Shown: piece by piece, positions 1-8,016 of the stretch | How the letters are laid out: the number at the start of each line of letters is the position of its first letter | Position numbering within the stretch: the first letter of the stretch is position 1 | Origin: Planococcus maritimus | GTDB lineage: Bacteria; Bacillota; Bacilli; Bacillales_A; Planococcaceae | DNA length: 64,000 bases | Assembly (NCBI RefSeq): GCF_001592825.1 | Contig: NZ_LTZG01000001.1 | Span: 1,364,001-1,428,000 of the forward strand | Reading direction: 5' to 3' | Made by a program: the position numbers and the translations under genes | The notes under the pieces: model-generated | Seen by the model: only the letters and a program-made list of their open reading frames with translations | What the model was told of the DNA's origin: nothing | Database searches by the model: none

Positions 1-165
1 TTCAAGCGTCACGGTTTCACCGGAAGCGATGTCTGTTGGCACTTCTGCCTCGATTTGCAGGGGTACTTCCTGCTTATACAAATTCGCCGCGTCATCGCTC
101 AACGAACACGCACTCAGCAGCACCATCGCACCAATAGCCAAAAACGAACCATAGATTTTCTTCAT
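1..165 (-). CDS. Lipoprotein with likely YtkA/FixH-like domain, partial (C-terminus outside window)
   Basis: This gene runs off the left edge of the window, so only its first 55 codons are present. The N-terminus is a short basic segment and a hydrophobic stretch ending in a lipobox (LSAC, Cys20), so the product should be a lipid-anchored extracytoplasmic protein. After the lipobox the chain reads like the start of a YtkA/FixH-like beta-sandwich (a phrase ending PTDIASGETVTLE), but too little remains to be sure. The start is ATG with a GGAGGAG site just upstream. It lies 14 bp downstream of the PepSY protein on the same strand, so the two are probably co-transcribed, a pairing common in metal or redox-related envelope clusters. 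Confidence 0.7.
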   Translation of the reverse strand, partial: MKKIYGSFLAIGAMVLLSACSLSDDAANLYKQEVPLQIEAEVPTDIASGETVTLE

Positions 166-179
166 TCCCGCTCCTCCTT

Positions 180-1559
180 TCATGCGTTTAGCCATCTCTT
201 CATAGCCGGTGTGCGCTGAAACACTAATTTATCGAGCAGCCACACTACCACCATTGACAGCCCAGCCAGCGGGAACAATAAGCCGAGCACAACCATCAAC
301 AATAAAAATGATTTCGTTTTGAAGACCGGCGGCGCTTTCGGTGCACCCATGCCTTTTTTCGGCTTGCGCTTCCACCAGAGATAGACACCGCTGACCGCTA
401 CAAAAATGATGCCCAGGCAGATGAACAGGCTGATCAATTGATTGATGATGCCGAATTGCGAGCCTTTATGCAGCGTGATGCCCCAAGCGACTACTTTTCC
501 AACGACGCCGTAATTGTCATAGCGGTAATCGGCTAATACGGCTCCTGAATACTGATCGATATGTATCGTCGCTTCGTCCTGCGCTTTTGGCGGGAACGCG
601 GACAGCGTATAGACGCCCTCCGGCTCCTGCGGTATAAATACGGAATAGGAAGGATGGACGCCTTCTGCATCAGCAATTTCCACTACTTTATCGAGCGATA
701 GCGGGACTAAACCTTGCACGGATGACAGCGGCACATCCAAAGTTTCTGCTGCCCACGGAACTTCCGCGATGTCTTGCGTTTCCACGTCCGACGCCGGTGC
801 GTTGCCGACCCAAACCGACGGCGGATAGCCTTCTCCTGTGTTGGTTGCCAGCGTCTGGAAATTGGTTCCCCAAAAACCAGACCACGGCAGCCCGGTCATG
901 ATCAAAAACAATAATCCGGCAGACAGCCAAAATGCGGGTACTGCATGAAGGTCTCTTCTGCGAATTTTCGACCCTTGGCGAAGGCGCGGGAATAATACCC
1001 CGCCCGCTCCGTTCATTTTTTTCGGGAACCATAAAAACAAACCGGTGACGATCAAGATGACTGCCCAGCTCGCCGCCAATTCGACGACACGGTCGCCAAT
1101 CGTTCCAGCCATCAATTCCCCGTGAATCTCTTCAATTTTGTCCATAATCCGGTCGTCATTGTTCAATTCACCGAGCGACTCACCTGTGTATGGATTGATG
1201 AATACTGTCAGCGATTCGCCTGAGGCCTCAATTTTCACTTCACTTGAACGTTCATCCGTTTCTCCCGGGCGATACGACTTGATGATGCCATCGGGATACA
1301 GCCGGTTCACTTCCGAAAGTTGCTCGGAAACCGCTACCCGCTCTTCTTGCGCTTGAACTTCGTAATAATCCGCATACAGCGCATTCTCAATTTCCGCTTT
1401 AAACAAATAAACCGAACCGGTAATGGCGAGCAGCACTAAGAGCGGCGCGACCAAAACCCCCGCATACAAATGCCAGCGCCAGACCGATTTGTAGAACTGC
1501 CCGCCTTTATCTTGTTTCTTTTTTCCCCTTGCCGCTTGGTGTCGTTTGTCGTTTTCCAT
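180..1559 (-). CDS. PepSY-associated TM (PiuB-like) membrane protein
   Basis: The 459-residue product matches the PepSY-associated transmembrane family (COG3182, PiuB-like). A first membrane helix lies around residues 30-53 (WRWHLYAGVLVAPLLVLLAI), a PepSY-like extracytoplasmic domain follows to about 155, then a helix near 165-180, a second helix pair around 205-235, a long outer loop with a second PepSY-like part (about 290-345), and two C-terminal helices. A basic linker (WWKRKPKKG) separates the last two. The family is linked to iron or copper stress and to membrane reductase-like functions, but the substrate is unknown. It precedes the truncated lipoprotein and is likely its operon partner. 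The molecular role is not established. Confidence 0.85.
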   Translation of the reverse strand: MENDKRHQAARGKKKQDKGGQFYKSVWRWHLYAGVLVAPLLVLLAITGSVYLFKAEIENALYADYYEVQAQEERVAVSEQLSEVNRLYPDGIIKSYRPGETDERSSEVKIEASGESLTVFINPYTGESLGELNNDDRIMDKIEEIHGELMAGTIGDRVVELAASWAVILIVTGLFLWFPKKMNGAGGVLFPRLRQGSKIRRRDLHAVPAFWLSAGLLFLIMTGLPWSGFWGTNFQTLATNTGEGYPPSVWVGNAPASDVETQDIAEVPWAAETLDVPLSSVQGLVPLSLDKVVEIADAEGVHPSYSVFIPQEPEGVYTLSAFPPKAQDEATIHIDQYSGAVLADYRYDNYGVVGKVVAWGITLHKGSQFGIINQLISLFICLGIIFVAVSGVYLWWKRKPKKGMGAPKAPPVFKTKSFLLLMVVLGLLFPLAGLSMVVVWLLDKLVFQRTPAMKRWLNA

Positions 1560-1788
1560 CTGTTCCGCCTCTTCCTTGAAATCTTGTTTTATGTATTTTT
1601 ACTTCTTTAACTAGTAAACGCTAAAAATTAAATTTTAGATTCATATAGGTTTCACGCAAAAAAAAAAGAACACACCATCGTTCAGCGCATCCTTCTTCAG
1701 TGCTTTTGATTTTCCGGCGACGTGCCTGCTATTTTGCTTTATTTGTATTATACCCTGAACTGCGGCATGATTTCCCGCCCAAACCATC

Positions 1789-1980
1789 TCAAGAGTTCGA
1801 TTCATCTTCTTGACCTTTTCGACCGAACCAATAAATCACGCCTAAAAGCAAGATGAAGTTTGACACCGCAATAGCCAGATTGGCAGCCACATCCGGCACG
1901 AAATTTTTCAGGTCAAAGAAGATATGCCCCCAGGTAATGAAGGCTGACAGTATGATTGCAATTAAAAAGATGCGACTCAT
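1789..1980 (-). CDS. Small two-helix membrane protein, unknown
   Basis: A 63-residue protein with two predicted membrane helices (about residues 3-23 and 33-52) and a charged C-terminal tail (RKGQEDESNS). The ATG start has a convincing AGAGGAAGGG site. It stands alone between the PepSY gene and the hydrolase. I do not recognise a family. The 230 bp between its end and the PepSY start is AT-rich, with no clear hairpin terminator. Confidence 0.6.
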   Translation of the reverse strand: MSRIFLIAIILSAFITWGHIFFDLKNFVPDVAANLAIAVSNFILLLGVIYWFGRKGQEDESNS

Positions 1981-2020
1981 TCAATCCCTTCCTCTCGAAA
2001 TCCCTACCATTCCTTTGCAC

Positions 2021-2872
2021 TTAAGCTAATCCATCGATGTAACTATCATATACTAGATGAAATCGAGTCTTCTCTTCCAAGAATGGATAGTGGTTGCTGT
2101 TATCGAAAACGGCCAACTGTGCTCCCGGAATCAGTTCAGCCATTTCTTGTGAATACAATAGTGGACACTGTACATCTTGACGACCACACATGATCAGTGT
2201 CGGCGTTGTTATTAATTTCAGTTTCCGTGTTAGATCAAAGAGCTGTAATTCACGATTGAAGAAATCCATCCGAATCGCCGACATTTTTTTGGTTACCTGA
2301 TTTGAAAAATAATGCTCGTAATTGTCCGGACTAGTTAAAGATAGCTTGGTTCTTTCGATTTTCCATTCCTGCTTTTGCTGTTCTGTGGCTTCTGTACTTT
2401 TCAGGTTTTCAATCAGCTCTTGCATTCGGGAAAAATGAGGATGTTCAGGGTTATAGATGCAGTCTTCAGAAAACGTCATGTACTCTCTTGCTGCTGCACC
2501 GACAACGACCAAGAAGCGAAGATGTGATGAAAAGTAGATACCGTAAACGATACCGAGCATGCCTCCAGTGGAATGTCCTGCAAATCCCCATTGCTCAACA
2601 CCTAAACCTGTGCGAATCGCCTCTAAGTCAAAGACACTTTCCAGCATGCTCAACTCGTATGGATGCTGTGCTTTTACGGAATTTCCTGCCTCTCGCAGAT
2701 TAACCAGATAGACACGATGTATTTCCGTAAAAGTGTCAGCAAAACAGTCTCCGGTCTCATTGAATTCCGAATAAAGATGCGTCACGCAGACTGGTTCACC
2801 GATACCTTTAGCAAATACTTCAAACTCACCGCGAGAAGTTGAAACCATCATACGCTCCCAAACCATTCCCAT
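2021..2872 (-). CDS. Alpha/beta hydrolase
   Basis: The 283-residue protein has the alpha/beta-hydrolase layout. The nucleophile elbow is GHSTGG (Ser near residue 100), the acidic residue lies in MCGRQDVQCP and the catalytic His in DNSNHYPF near the C-terminus. The cap region between about 140 and 215 is charged and helical. No signal peptide or membrane helix is seen, so it should be cytoplasmic. Substrate cannot be inferred; relatives include proline iminopeptidase-like and lactonase-like enzymes. Two nearby ATGs (2872 and 2866) share one purine-rich GGGGGGAGAG site, so the exact start is uncertain by two codons. Confidence 0.85.
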   Translation of the reverse strand: MGMVWERMMVSTSRGEFEVFAKGIGEPVCVTHLYSEFNETGDCFADTFTEIHRVYLVNLREAGNSVKAQHPYELSMLESVFDLEAIRTGLGVEQWGFAGHSTGGMLGIVYGIYFSSHLRFLVVVGAAAREYMTFSEDCIYNPEHPHFSRMQELIENLKSTEATEQQKQEWKIERTKLSLTSPDNYEHYFSNQVTKKMSAIRMDFFNRELQLFDLTRKLKLITTPTLIMCGRQDVQCPLLYSQEMAELIPGAQLAVFDNSNHYPFLEEKTRFHLVYDSYIDGLA

Positions 2873-2896
2873 CTCTCCCCCCTTACTGAAAATACC

Positions 2897-3085
2897 TTAA
2901 GCAGACTTTTCTATTTTTCTTTTCTTCAAATATGTATAAATGGCGTAAATGCCAATTGCCACTAAAATGCTTATCGCTACTACATTATAACCGGATTTGA
3001 TTGTGTGGTTAAGAGAGGAAGCGCTGACGGCGGATGAACCCAATACACTTGATAAGACAACGACAAGAATGATTCGATCTTTCAT
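2897..3085 (-). CDS. Small exported or membrane protein, unknown
   Basis: A 62-residue product. The start at 3085 is chosen because AGAGGAGG lies at ideal spacing before this ATG; an earlier in-frame ATG at 3130 lacks a site. The first 20 residues look like a signal peptide (VVVLSSVLGSSAVSASS), followed by a short polar piece and one membrane helix (VAISILVAIGIYAIYTYL) with a basic tail. This resembles small, signal-bearing, single-pass proteins of unknown role. It sits just upstream of the hydrolase on the same strand (25 bp gap) and may share its transcript. Confidence 0.55.
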   Translation of the reverse strand: MKDRIILVVVLSSVLGSSAVSASSLNHTIKSGYNVVAISILVAIGIYAIYTYLKKRKIEKSA

Positions 3086-3183
3086 TACGGGCCTCCTCTC
3101 TGTGATAAGTATTAGTTCCATCAAAGTCAAAGTTATTAGCCGAAGATTTTACGTAGAATCCCTATATTTGGTATAAGTATATA

Positions 3184-3212
3184 TTAAAATGACTATCAAT
3201 TCATGTTATAGT
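3184..3212 (+). promoter_or_regulatory. Putative SigA promoter with extended -10 for leader peptide/GNAT
   Basis: A -35-like TTAAAA (3184-3189) and TATAGT (3207-3212) are 17 bp apart, and a TG at 3204-3205 makes an extended -10. It sits about 55 bp upstream of the 18-codon leader and is the only good promoter seen ahead of it. Assignment is by eye. Confidence 0.5.
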
Positions 3213-3218
3213 CAAAAG

Positions 3219-3238
3219 GTCCGATGTAAAATTCGGAC
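3219..3238 (+). repeat. Inverted repeat at the 5' end of the leader RNA
   Basis: GTCCGA and TCGGAC form a perfect 6-bp stem with an 8-nt loop, immediately after the -10 element. It could be a 5' stabilising hairpin in the mRNA or an operator overlapping the transcription start. No terminator-like T run follows. Confidence 0.45.
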
Positions 3239-3267
3239 ATCTATCACGAGTTTAGGAGGCGTTCATT

Positions 3268-3324
3268 ATGACAAATACAAAGATCTTCATTACCTATAAA
3301 CGCAAGGGGATCGCGCCGAATTGA
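3268..3324 (+). CDS. 18-residue leader peptide, putative translational attenuator
   Basis: An 18-codon ORF (MTNTKIFITYKRKGIAPN) with an excellent site, AGGAGG at 3254-3259, 8 nt before its ATG. It ends 43 nt before the GNAT start. Codons 14-16 carry GGGGATCGC (3306-3314), which can pair with GCGTTCCCC (3337-3345) with one mismatch. The second segment can instead pair with GGGGAA at 3357-3362, the ribosome site of the GNAT gene. This is the layout of leader-controlled resistance genes. The KIFIT stretch recalls the IFVI stall motif of ErmC-type leaders, but that likeness is only suggestive. The alternative is the remnant of a decayed gene. Confidence 0.5.
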   Translation: MTNTKIFITYKRKGIAPN

Positions 3325-3339
3325 CTTAGCTCGTTAGCG

Positions 3340-3362
3340 TTCCCCGATAATCGAAAGGGGAA
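3340..3362 (+). promoter_or_regulatory. Hairpin masking the GNAT ribosome binding site
   Basis: TTCCCC (3340-3345) and GGGGAA (3357-3362) form a 6-bp stem with an 11-nt loop. The right arm contains the only Shine-Dalgarno-like bases ahead of the GNAT start, so the hairpin should block initiation. The left arm has a competing partner in the leader ORF (3306-3314). Confidence 0.5.
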
Positions 3363-3367
3363 AAATG

Positions 3368-3823
3368 ATGAAATTTACAAATGTTGAAATTACTGAAGTA
3401 AACGTGGACAACTGGTACGCTTGTTGCGAGTTGGAAGTAGCACAAGAACAACAAACTCATATGGAACCGAATGCGGTGTCCATTGCTCAATCTAAATTTG
3501 AACCGAACTTGCGCCCGTATGCAATATTGTTAGAAGGACAGATTGTAGGATTTCTTATGTTCAACTCGGTTCCAGAAGAGTTGGACGGCTATTGGATCTA
3601 CCGAATCATGGTTGACCAAGCTTACCAAGGAAGAGGCATCGGAAAAGCTGCCACTCAATTGATGCTGGCAGAACTAGCGGAATCTTTCGAAGCAAAAAAA
3701 GTAGTCGTTGGCTATCACCCCGAAAACTCTGGAGCCCACTACTTGTACAAGAGCTTGGGATTTGAAGACCATGGAGACCGGTTTGGCAAAGAAATGGCTG
3801 TTGTGAAACAATTGGCTGAATAA
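3368..3823 (+). CDS. GNAT N-acetyltransferase, BltD/diamine-acetyltransferase-like
   Basis: A 151-residue acetyltransferase resembling BltD-type spermine/spermidine acetyltransferases in layout: an N-terminal ELEVAQEQ helix, central YRIMVDQAYQGRGIGK with the acetyl-CoA loop (QGRGIG), and a C-terminal NSGAHYLYKSLGF strand-helix. It probably acetylates a polyamine or an amine-bearing antibiotic in the cytoplasm. The second of two tandem ATGs (3368) is preferred because it lies 7 nt from the GGGG site; 3365 is only 4 nt away. Expression may depend on the upstream leader peptide and hairpins. A strong convergent terminator follows. The substrate is inferred from family resemblance only. Confidence 0.85.
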   Translation: MKFTNVEITEVNVDNWYACCELEVAQEQQTHMEPNAVSIAQSKFEPNLRPYAILLEGQIVGFLMFNSVPEELDGYWIYRIMVDQAYQGRGIGKAATQLMLAELAESFEAKKVVVGYHPENSGAHYLYKSLGFEDHGDRFGKEMAVVKQLAE

Positions 3824-3831
3824 TATCATAC

Positions 3832-3869
3832 AAAGAGGCCGGATTGGGGCATCCCAGTCCGGCCTCTTT
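3832..3869. terminator. Bidirectional terminator
   Basis: A long GC-rich hairpin (AAAGAGGCCGGA arm, CCGGCCTCTTT arm, one mismatch) with A and T runs on either side. It sits between the convergent GNAT genes and can serve both. Confidence 0.85.
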
Positions 3870-4403
3870 TTATAAACGCTCTTTTTTATACAACACATGT
3901 CTCTTCAACGAACTGCCTTCCGCAACGCGCGGATGCTCGAATTCACCAGTTTTCTCCATGCCGATTCGCTTCATCACGCTAATAGATGGGATGTTGATAG
4001 CTGCCGTAAAAGAGTAAATTGCTGTTTTGCCGAGCTCTTCAAACGCGTAGGCGAGACACGCTTTTGCCCCTTCTGTCGCATAGCCCTGCTTCCAAAACTT
4101 CGGATCCAAGCGCCAGCCGATCTCCGTCGCGCCTTTAACGCCGATATCGAAATTGACATCCAATAAGCCGATAAAGCCGATGAAAGCCCCATCTTCTTTT
4201 CGTTCCACTGCCCATAGCCCATAACCTGTTTTTTCGAAATGGGCTTCGATGCGGTCGACCAAGGCGTCCGATTCAGCACGACTCAAGTTTTCGGGAAAGA
4301 ACTCCATAACGTCAGGGTTTGCGTTCATTGCCGCAAACGGTTCACGATCAGATGTTTGCCACCGTCTGAAGCCAAGCCGTTCGGATTCGAATACGTAATC
4401 CAT
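3870..4403 (-). CDS. GNAT N-acetyltransferase, RimJ/RimL-like
   Basis: A 177-residue member of the RimJ/RimL branch of GNATs. It opens with the usual FESERLGFRRWQTSD strand, carries the IGFIGLLDV core and the WKQGYATEGAKACLAYAFEELG acetyl-CoA segment, and ends with NIPSISVMKRIGMEKTGEFEHPR. Such enzymes acetylate protein N-termini, small metabolites or drugs. An AAAGGAAG site precedes the ATG. It begins 12 bp after the small membrane protein gene (4416-4706) on the same strand, so the pair is likely one transcript ending at the bidirectional terminator. Confidence 0.85.
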   Translation of the reverse strand: MDYVFESERLGFRRWQTSDREPFAAMNANPDVMEFFPENLSRAESDALVDRIEAHFEKTGYGLWAVERKEDGAFIGFIGLLDVNFDIGVKGATEIGWRLDPKFWKQGYATEGAKACLAYAFEELGKTAIYSFTAAINIPSISVMKRIGMEKTGEFEHPRVAEGSSLKRHVLYKKERL

Positions 4404-4415
4404 GCAATCTTCCTT

Positions 4416-4706
4416 TCATGATTCTGTGTCGGTTGGCTTTGTTTCTTCTGCCACTAAAAAGTATTTCGCCTTCCATTCATTGTCGGTCGCTTTGAATAAA
4501 AGCACCAGCCCAATGATGAAAAAAAGTATACTCAAGACGAGCGGGACAATGCCCACTTCCCACAATGCCGACAAATAAAGTCCGTACTCTGAGTAGTAAC
4601 CCCCGCTGCCCATTTGCAGCGTGTAGACTGCCGCTGCGACTAAAGTGAAACCGAATAACAAAACCCCTGAAATAACGGCGATACCGCCACCGATTAATTG
4701 TTTCAT
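4416..4706 (-). CDS. Small membrane protein, unknown
   Basis: A 96-residue protein with two clear membrane helices (about residues 5-28 and 45-68) separated by a Tyr/Gly-rich loop and followed by a charged tail. The ATG at 4706 is preferred over the overlapping GTG at 4709, since AGGAGG is 7 nt upstream of the ATG. No family recognised. It is the first gene of a probable two-gene unit with the downstream RimJ-like acetyltransferase. Confidence 0.65.
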   Translation of the reverse strand: MKQLIGGGIAVISGVLLFGFTLVAAAVYTLQMGSGGYYSEYGLYLSALWEVGIVPLVLSILFFIIGLVLLFKATDNEWKAKYFLVAEETKPTDTES

Positions 4707-4731
4707 CACGATGCCTCCTTGTTAAGTTATA

Positions 4732-4770
4732 AAAAAACAGGCGTCCGGAATCCGAACGACCTGTTTTCTT
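4732..4770 (-). terminator. Terminator of the subtilase gene
   Basis: On the minus strand, AAAACAGG...CGG / CCG...CCTGTTTTTTT forms a hairpin with a T run, directly after the protease stop codon. Confidence 0.8.
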
Positions 4771-4773
4771 GTA

Positions 4774-7700
4774 TTACTCGAACATTTGCTGGATGCTTTG
4801 CGTCGGCAAAGCGCCCTCCCCGCCCAGAATGTAAATTCCCGTGACGGTGTTAAGTTGTGTTTGGACAGTTTTCACTGTCGCCGCGCTCGGCCCGTTCGGT
4901 GACGTCAACACGAGTGGTGCTTTCGTTTTCGCTGCGAGTACAGACCCAGCGAGTGCATCCGGATAGTTCGCGCCGGTCGACAAGTACATTTCTTGTCCGG
5001 CGAATGAAGCTTTGAAATGATTGATGATCGCGCTGTTTGTTTCGTAGCGTGATGCGCCAGACAAGCGAACCGGGTTTTTCAATTCTTTCGCTGTGCTATC
5101 AGACACAGCACCTTTACCGCCGACAACGAAAGTTTTGCTGTAAGTTTTCGCCGCGAAATGCGCTTTCACTTCGGCCGGCAAGGCATTCGGTTTCGTCAGC
5201 AAGATCGGCATTTTCTGGCTGCCTGCGACCGGTGCGATCGACAAGGCATCGGCAAATGTTGAACCGGTTGCCACGACGGCTTGCGTCGAAGTTTTCATTT
5301 GTTTCGCGATATTGACCGAAGTTTCGTAGCGGTTTTTGCCGTTGATGCGTGTTGTTTTAATTTTAAGACTTTCCAGTTCCATTTCGACCATCGGGCTGAT
5401 GGCGCCCTCTCCGCCGATCAATGTCACTTCTTTTACTTTTAAGCGTTTCAATTCATCTTTTACCGCTGTCGGAAGCGAATCCGTTTTCGTCAGCAATAAT
5501 GGTGCGTTTTGATAAGCTGCAAGCGGTGATGCACTCAAGGCATCCGGGAAATCCCCGCCTGTTGCAATCACGGCTTTCGTTGACATGCTCCAGCCTTTTT
5601 TCGATACTTCCACTGCTGTGTCGTAGCGGCTTGCCCCGCTAATGCGGTCGACAAGGTTCCATCTATCGTCCATCGCCAGAATCGCTGCTGCACCGTTCAA
5701 GCGGCCCCATCCAGAGATAAGGTCGTAGCCAGGTGCCAATTCTTCCATTTCATACGGGAAATCTTCTTCGAAGCCCCAATCGTCTTCATAGCTTGGCGGT
5801 CCATCTTCTTCTACAAACGTGACGTCATCCGCTGAAGCCGTCAATAAATTCTCCATTTGTGCTGGCGTGAGGTCCATATTGATTGACTTCAAGACACCGG
5901 CTACTGCCGCGACATGCGGCGTCGCCATTGATGTACCCGACATTAAAGTGACGTTGCCATCTGGCATTAAGCTCGGGATATCTGTACCTGGTGCGACCAG
6001 GTCAAGCCCTTCGCCGTAGCTTGAGTAATCTGAAACCAAATCCAGTTTATTCGTTGCACCGACAGCGATGGCGTATTTCGATGAAGCTGGGTAGGAAACT
6101 TCTTCCCATCCATCATTTCCGGATGCCGCAACAATCGTTACACCGCGCTCGTGTGCATACTTCATCGCATATTCGAGTACGCGGCTGTAGCCGCCGCCGA
6201 GGCTCAAATTAATGATATCTGCGCCGTTATCAGCTGCATAGATGATGCCATAAGCGATTTGTTCAGTGTCGCCGTAGCCTGAAGCATCCAGTACTTTGAT
6301 CGGCAGAATTTTTGTTGATTGGTTGATGCCCGTCATTGAATAATCGTTGCCCGCTTCGGCTGCGATGATGCCTGAGACGTGTGTGCCGTGGCCTTCGTCG
6401 TCCATTGCTTCATTGTCATCGTTGATAAAGTCATAGCCTGTGCTGGCCATGCGGTTTTTAAGGTCGGCGAGTGTGTAGTCAACGCCTGTATCGATCACCG
6501 CTGTGATGGTTTCGCCTGTTTTCTTCTGAGTGGCCAGTTTAGTCATTTCTTCAAAGTCAATGTCTGCGTCTTTGATGCCAAATGACTCTCCTGTATTTTC
6601 CAACGACCATTGCTCATCATAATAGATGTCCTCGCTATGTAGCGAGTAGCGTTGGACCGCTTCCACAAATTCAACTTCTGGCAATTCTTCTAGCTGGCTG
6701 AGTGTTTTGTCGGCAGAAGTAGCTGACATGCCTGTCTTCAAATCGACTACATAAAATTGGTCGAATTTCGGTGCAGCTGTTTCAAATTCAGAGACCGATT
6801 TGATGCCGGCCGCTGATGCTTTAGCTTTGCTGAACGTCGCGCCTTCTTTCACCTTGACGATGACTTTGTTCGCTGACGTATCTTTAATCATGTAATCCGT
6901 CGGCAGCATGACTGACATGACCGTGCGCCCTGTCAATTTAGTGATTCCCACTTCATCTGCAGCGGCCTGTACTTCAGCCTTCAATTTTTCAGGAGCTGTT
7001 TTCATCGCTAACGCATACAATTCGTTAATGGCTTTTTGGTCCGCAGCCGTGAATTTTTGATTGCTATAGAAACCGTCTTGGGCAATGCTATCAATCACGC
7101 CTGTCAGCTGCGTCAAATTTTTCTTGAGCAAATCGCGGACAGCCGGATCTGTTACTGCTTGGTAACCAACAAACGGGGCAATTTTATAGTACAGCTTAGT
7201 CAATTCCTTGCCGCTTTGGGTTTGACTCAATACTTCGCTGCGGATGACGCGCAGTTGATCCAATAGGTCCTGATCGGCCGCTTGTTTATCGTCCATCACC
7301 AGCTCGATGGCGCATTGCTCATCATTTGATGGTTTAGAGGCTTTGATCGTTTTGCCTTCAAAACCAATCGTGTAGCTTCCGTTTACTTCCGGTGCGCCTT
7401 CCTCTTGAACTTCTTCTGTATAAGAAGAAACCTTTACATAATAAGGGCCTTCCCAAGCAATCGGGAATTTAACAACGGAAGTCTTTTCCGCAAACGTGTA
7501 ATTGCTGAATGGATCGAACGGTTCATCGGCGGTCGCGCGTTCTGCGTCCGGGTAGACGGTGAACGTCAATTCTTCATCAGATTGGAGAGAAACTTCAAAA
7601 TGCGTATGTGCTGAAACTTGCGCAGGATCGACGTCAATCCGGTACCAATGCTCGTTATCTTCTGCCGAGAACGTCTCGGTTACGTCCTCTCCTTGTTCCA

Positions 7701-7812
7701 GTACATCTGCATCCACTAAATCTTTGGCTTGCACCGTTTGTGTTGCCGGCAAAACCCCTAAAAGTGATACACCCATCAAAAAACTCGTCGCAATCTTGAA
7801 CGCGCGGTCCAT
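4774..7812 (-). CDS. Secreted S8 family serine peptidase with three CWB2 repeats
   Basis: A 1012-residue secreted subtilase. Residues 1-30 are a signal peptide (cleavage near QAKD). Residues about 40-150 look like a PPC-type beta domain, and 330-400 resemble a fervidolysin/I9-like propeptide. The S8 catalytic domain spans about 425-700: Asp near 439 (AVIDTGVD), His near 476 (GHGTHVSG), Ser near 628 (SGTSMATPHVAA). Residues 720-1012 hold three cell-wall-binding type 2 repeats (RISGASRYDTA, RINGKNRYETS, RLSGASRYETN), which should fix the enzyme to secondary wall polymers. It should act in extracellular proteolysis or wall turnover. It is monocistronic with its own terminator. Confidence 0.92.
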   Translation of the reverse strand: MDRAFKIATSFLMGVSLLGVLPATQTVQAKDLVDADVLEQGEDVTETFSAEDNEHWYRIDVDPAQVSAHTHFEVSLQSDEELTFTVYPDAERATADEPFDPFSNYTFAEKTSVVKFPIAWEGPYYVKVSSYTEEVQEEGAPEVNGSYTIGFEGKTIKASKPSNDEQCAIELVMDDKQAADQDLLDQLRVIRSEVLSQTQSGKELTKLYYKIAPFVGYQAVTDPAVRDLLKKNLTQLTGVIDSIAQDGFYSNQKFTAADQKAINELYALAMKTAPEKLKAEVQAAADEVGITKLTGRTVMSVMLPTDYMIKDTSANKVIVKVKEGATFSKAKASAAGIKSVSEFETAAPKFDQFYVVDLKTGMSATSADKTLSQLEELPEVEFVEAVQRYSLHSEDIYYDEQWSLENTGESFGIKDADIDFEEMTKLATQKKTGETITAVIDTGVDYTLADLKNRMASTGYDFINDDNEAMDDEGHGTHVSGIIAAEAGNDYSMTGINQSTKILPIKVLDASGYGDTEQIAYGIIYAADNGADIINLSLGGGYSRVLEYAMKYAHERGVTIVAASGNDGWEEVSYPASSKYAIAVGATNKLDLVSDYSSYGEGLDLVAPGTDIPSLMPDGNVTLMSGTSMATPHVAAVAGVLKSINMDLTPAQMENLLTASADDVTFVEEDGPPSYEDDWGFEEDFPYEMEELAPGYDLISGWGRLNGAAAILAMDDRWNLVDRISGASRYDTAVEVSKKGWSMSTKAVIATGGDFPDALSASPLAAYQNAPLLLTKTDSLPTAVKDELKRLKVKEVTLIGGEGAISPMVEMELESLKIKTTRINGKNRYETSVNIAKQMKTSTQAVVATGSTFADALSIAPVAGSQKMPILLTKPNALPAEVKAHFAAKTYSKTFVVGGKGAVSDSTAKELKNPVRLSGASRYETNSAIINHFKASFAGQEMYLSTGANYPDALAGSVLAAKTKAPLVLTSPNGPSAATVKTVQTQLNTVTGIYILGGEGALPTQSIQQMFE

Positions 7813-7958
7813 CCTACCATCCCCATTTCAATTTTTTTACAATTGCATTAAATCCATTAAAGCACATCGGAAGACATAAAAATAGATACTTTAAAAAATA
7901 TTTTTTCGGGACTATTGATGCCCTTCAGATTTGGGAGAATTTAGCGTTTTAGACATAC

Positions 7959-8000
7959 AAAAAAGGAGAAGGCGCGCTGGCATCAGCGCCTCTTCTCCTC
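7959..8000 (-). terminator. Terminator of the DUF5996 gene
   Basis: GGAGAAGGCGC and GCGCC-TCTTCTCC arms form a long, slightly interrupted stem; the minus strand ends in a T run. It lies 17 bp after the stop codon. Confidence 0.75.
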
Positions 8001-8016
8001 CCTAGGCTCTATCCTG

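Noticed and set aside
5037..7879. Several plus-strand ORFs of 60-106 codons inside the subtilase gene
   Set aside because: They are antisense shadows of a well-supported 1012-codon gene, have no ribosome sites and no family features.
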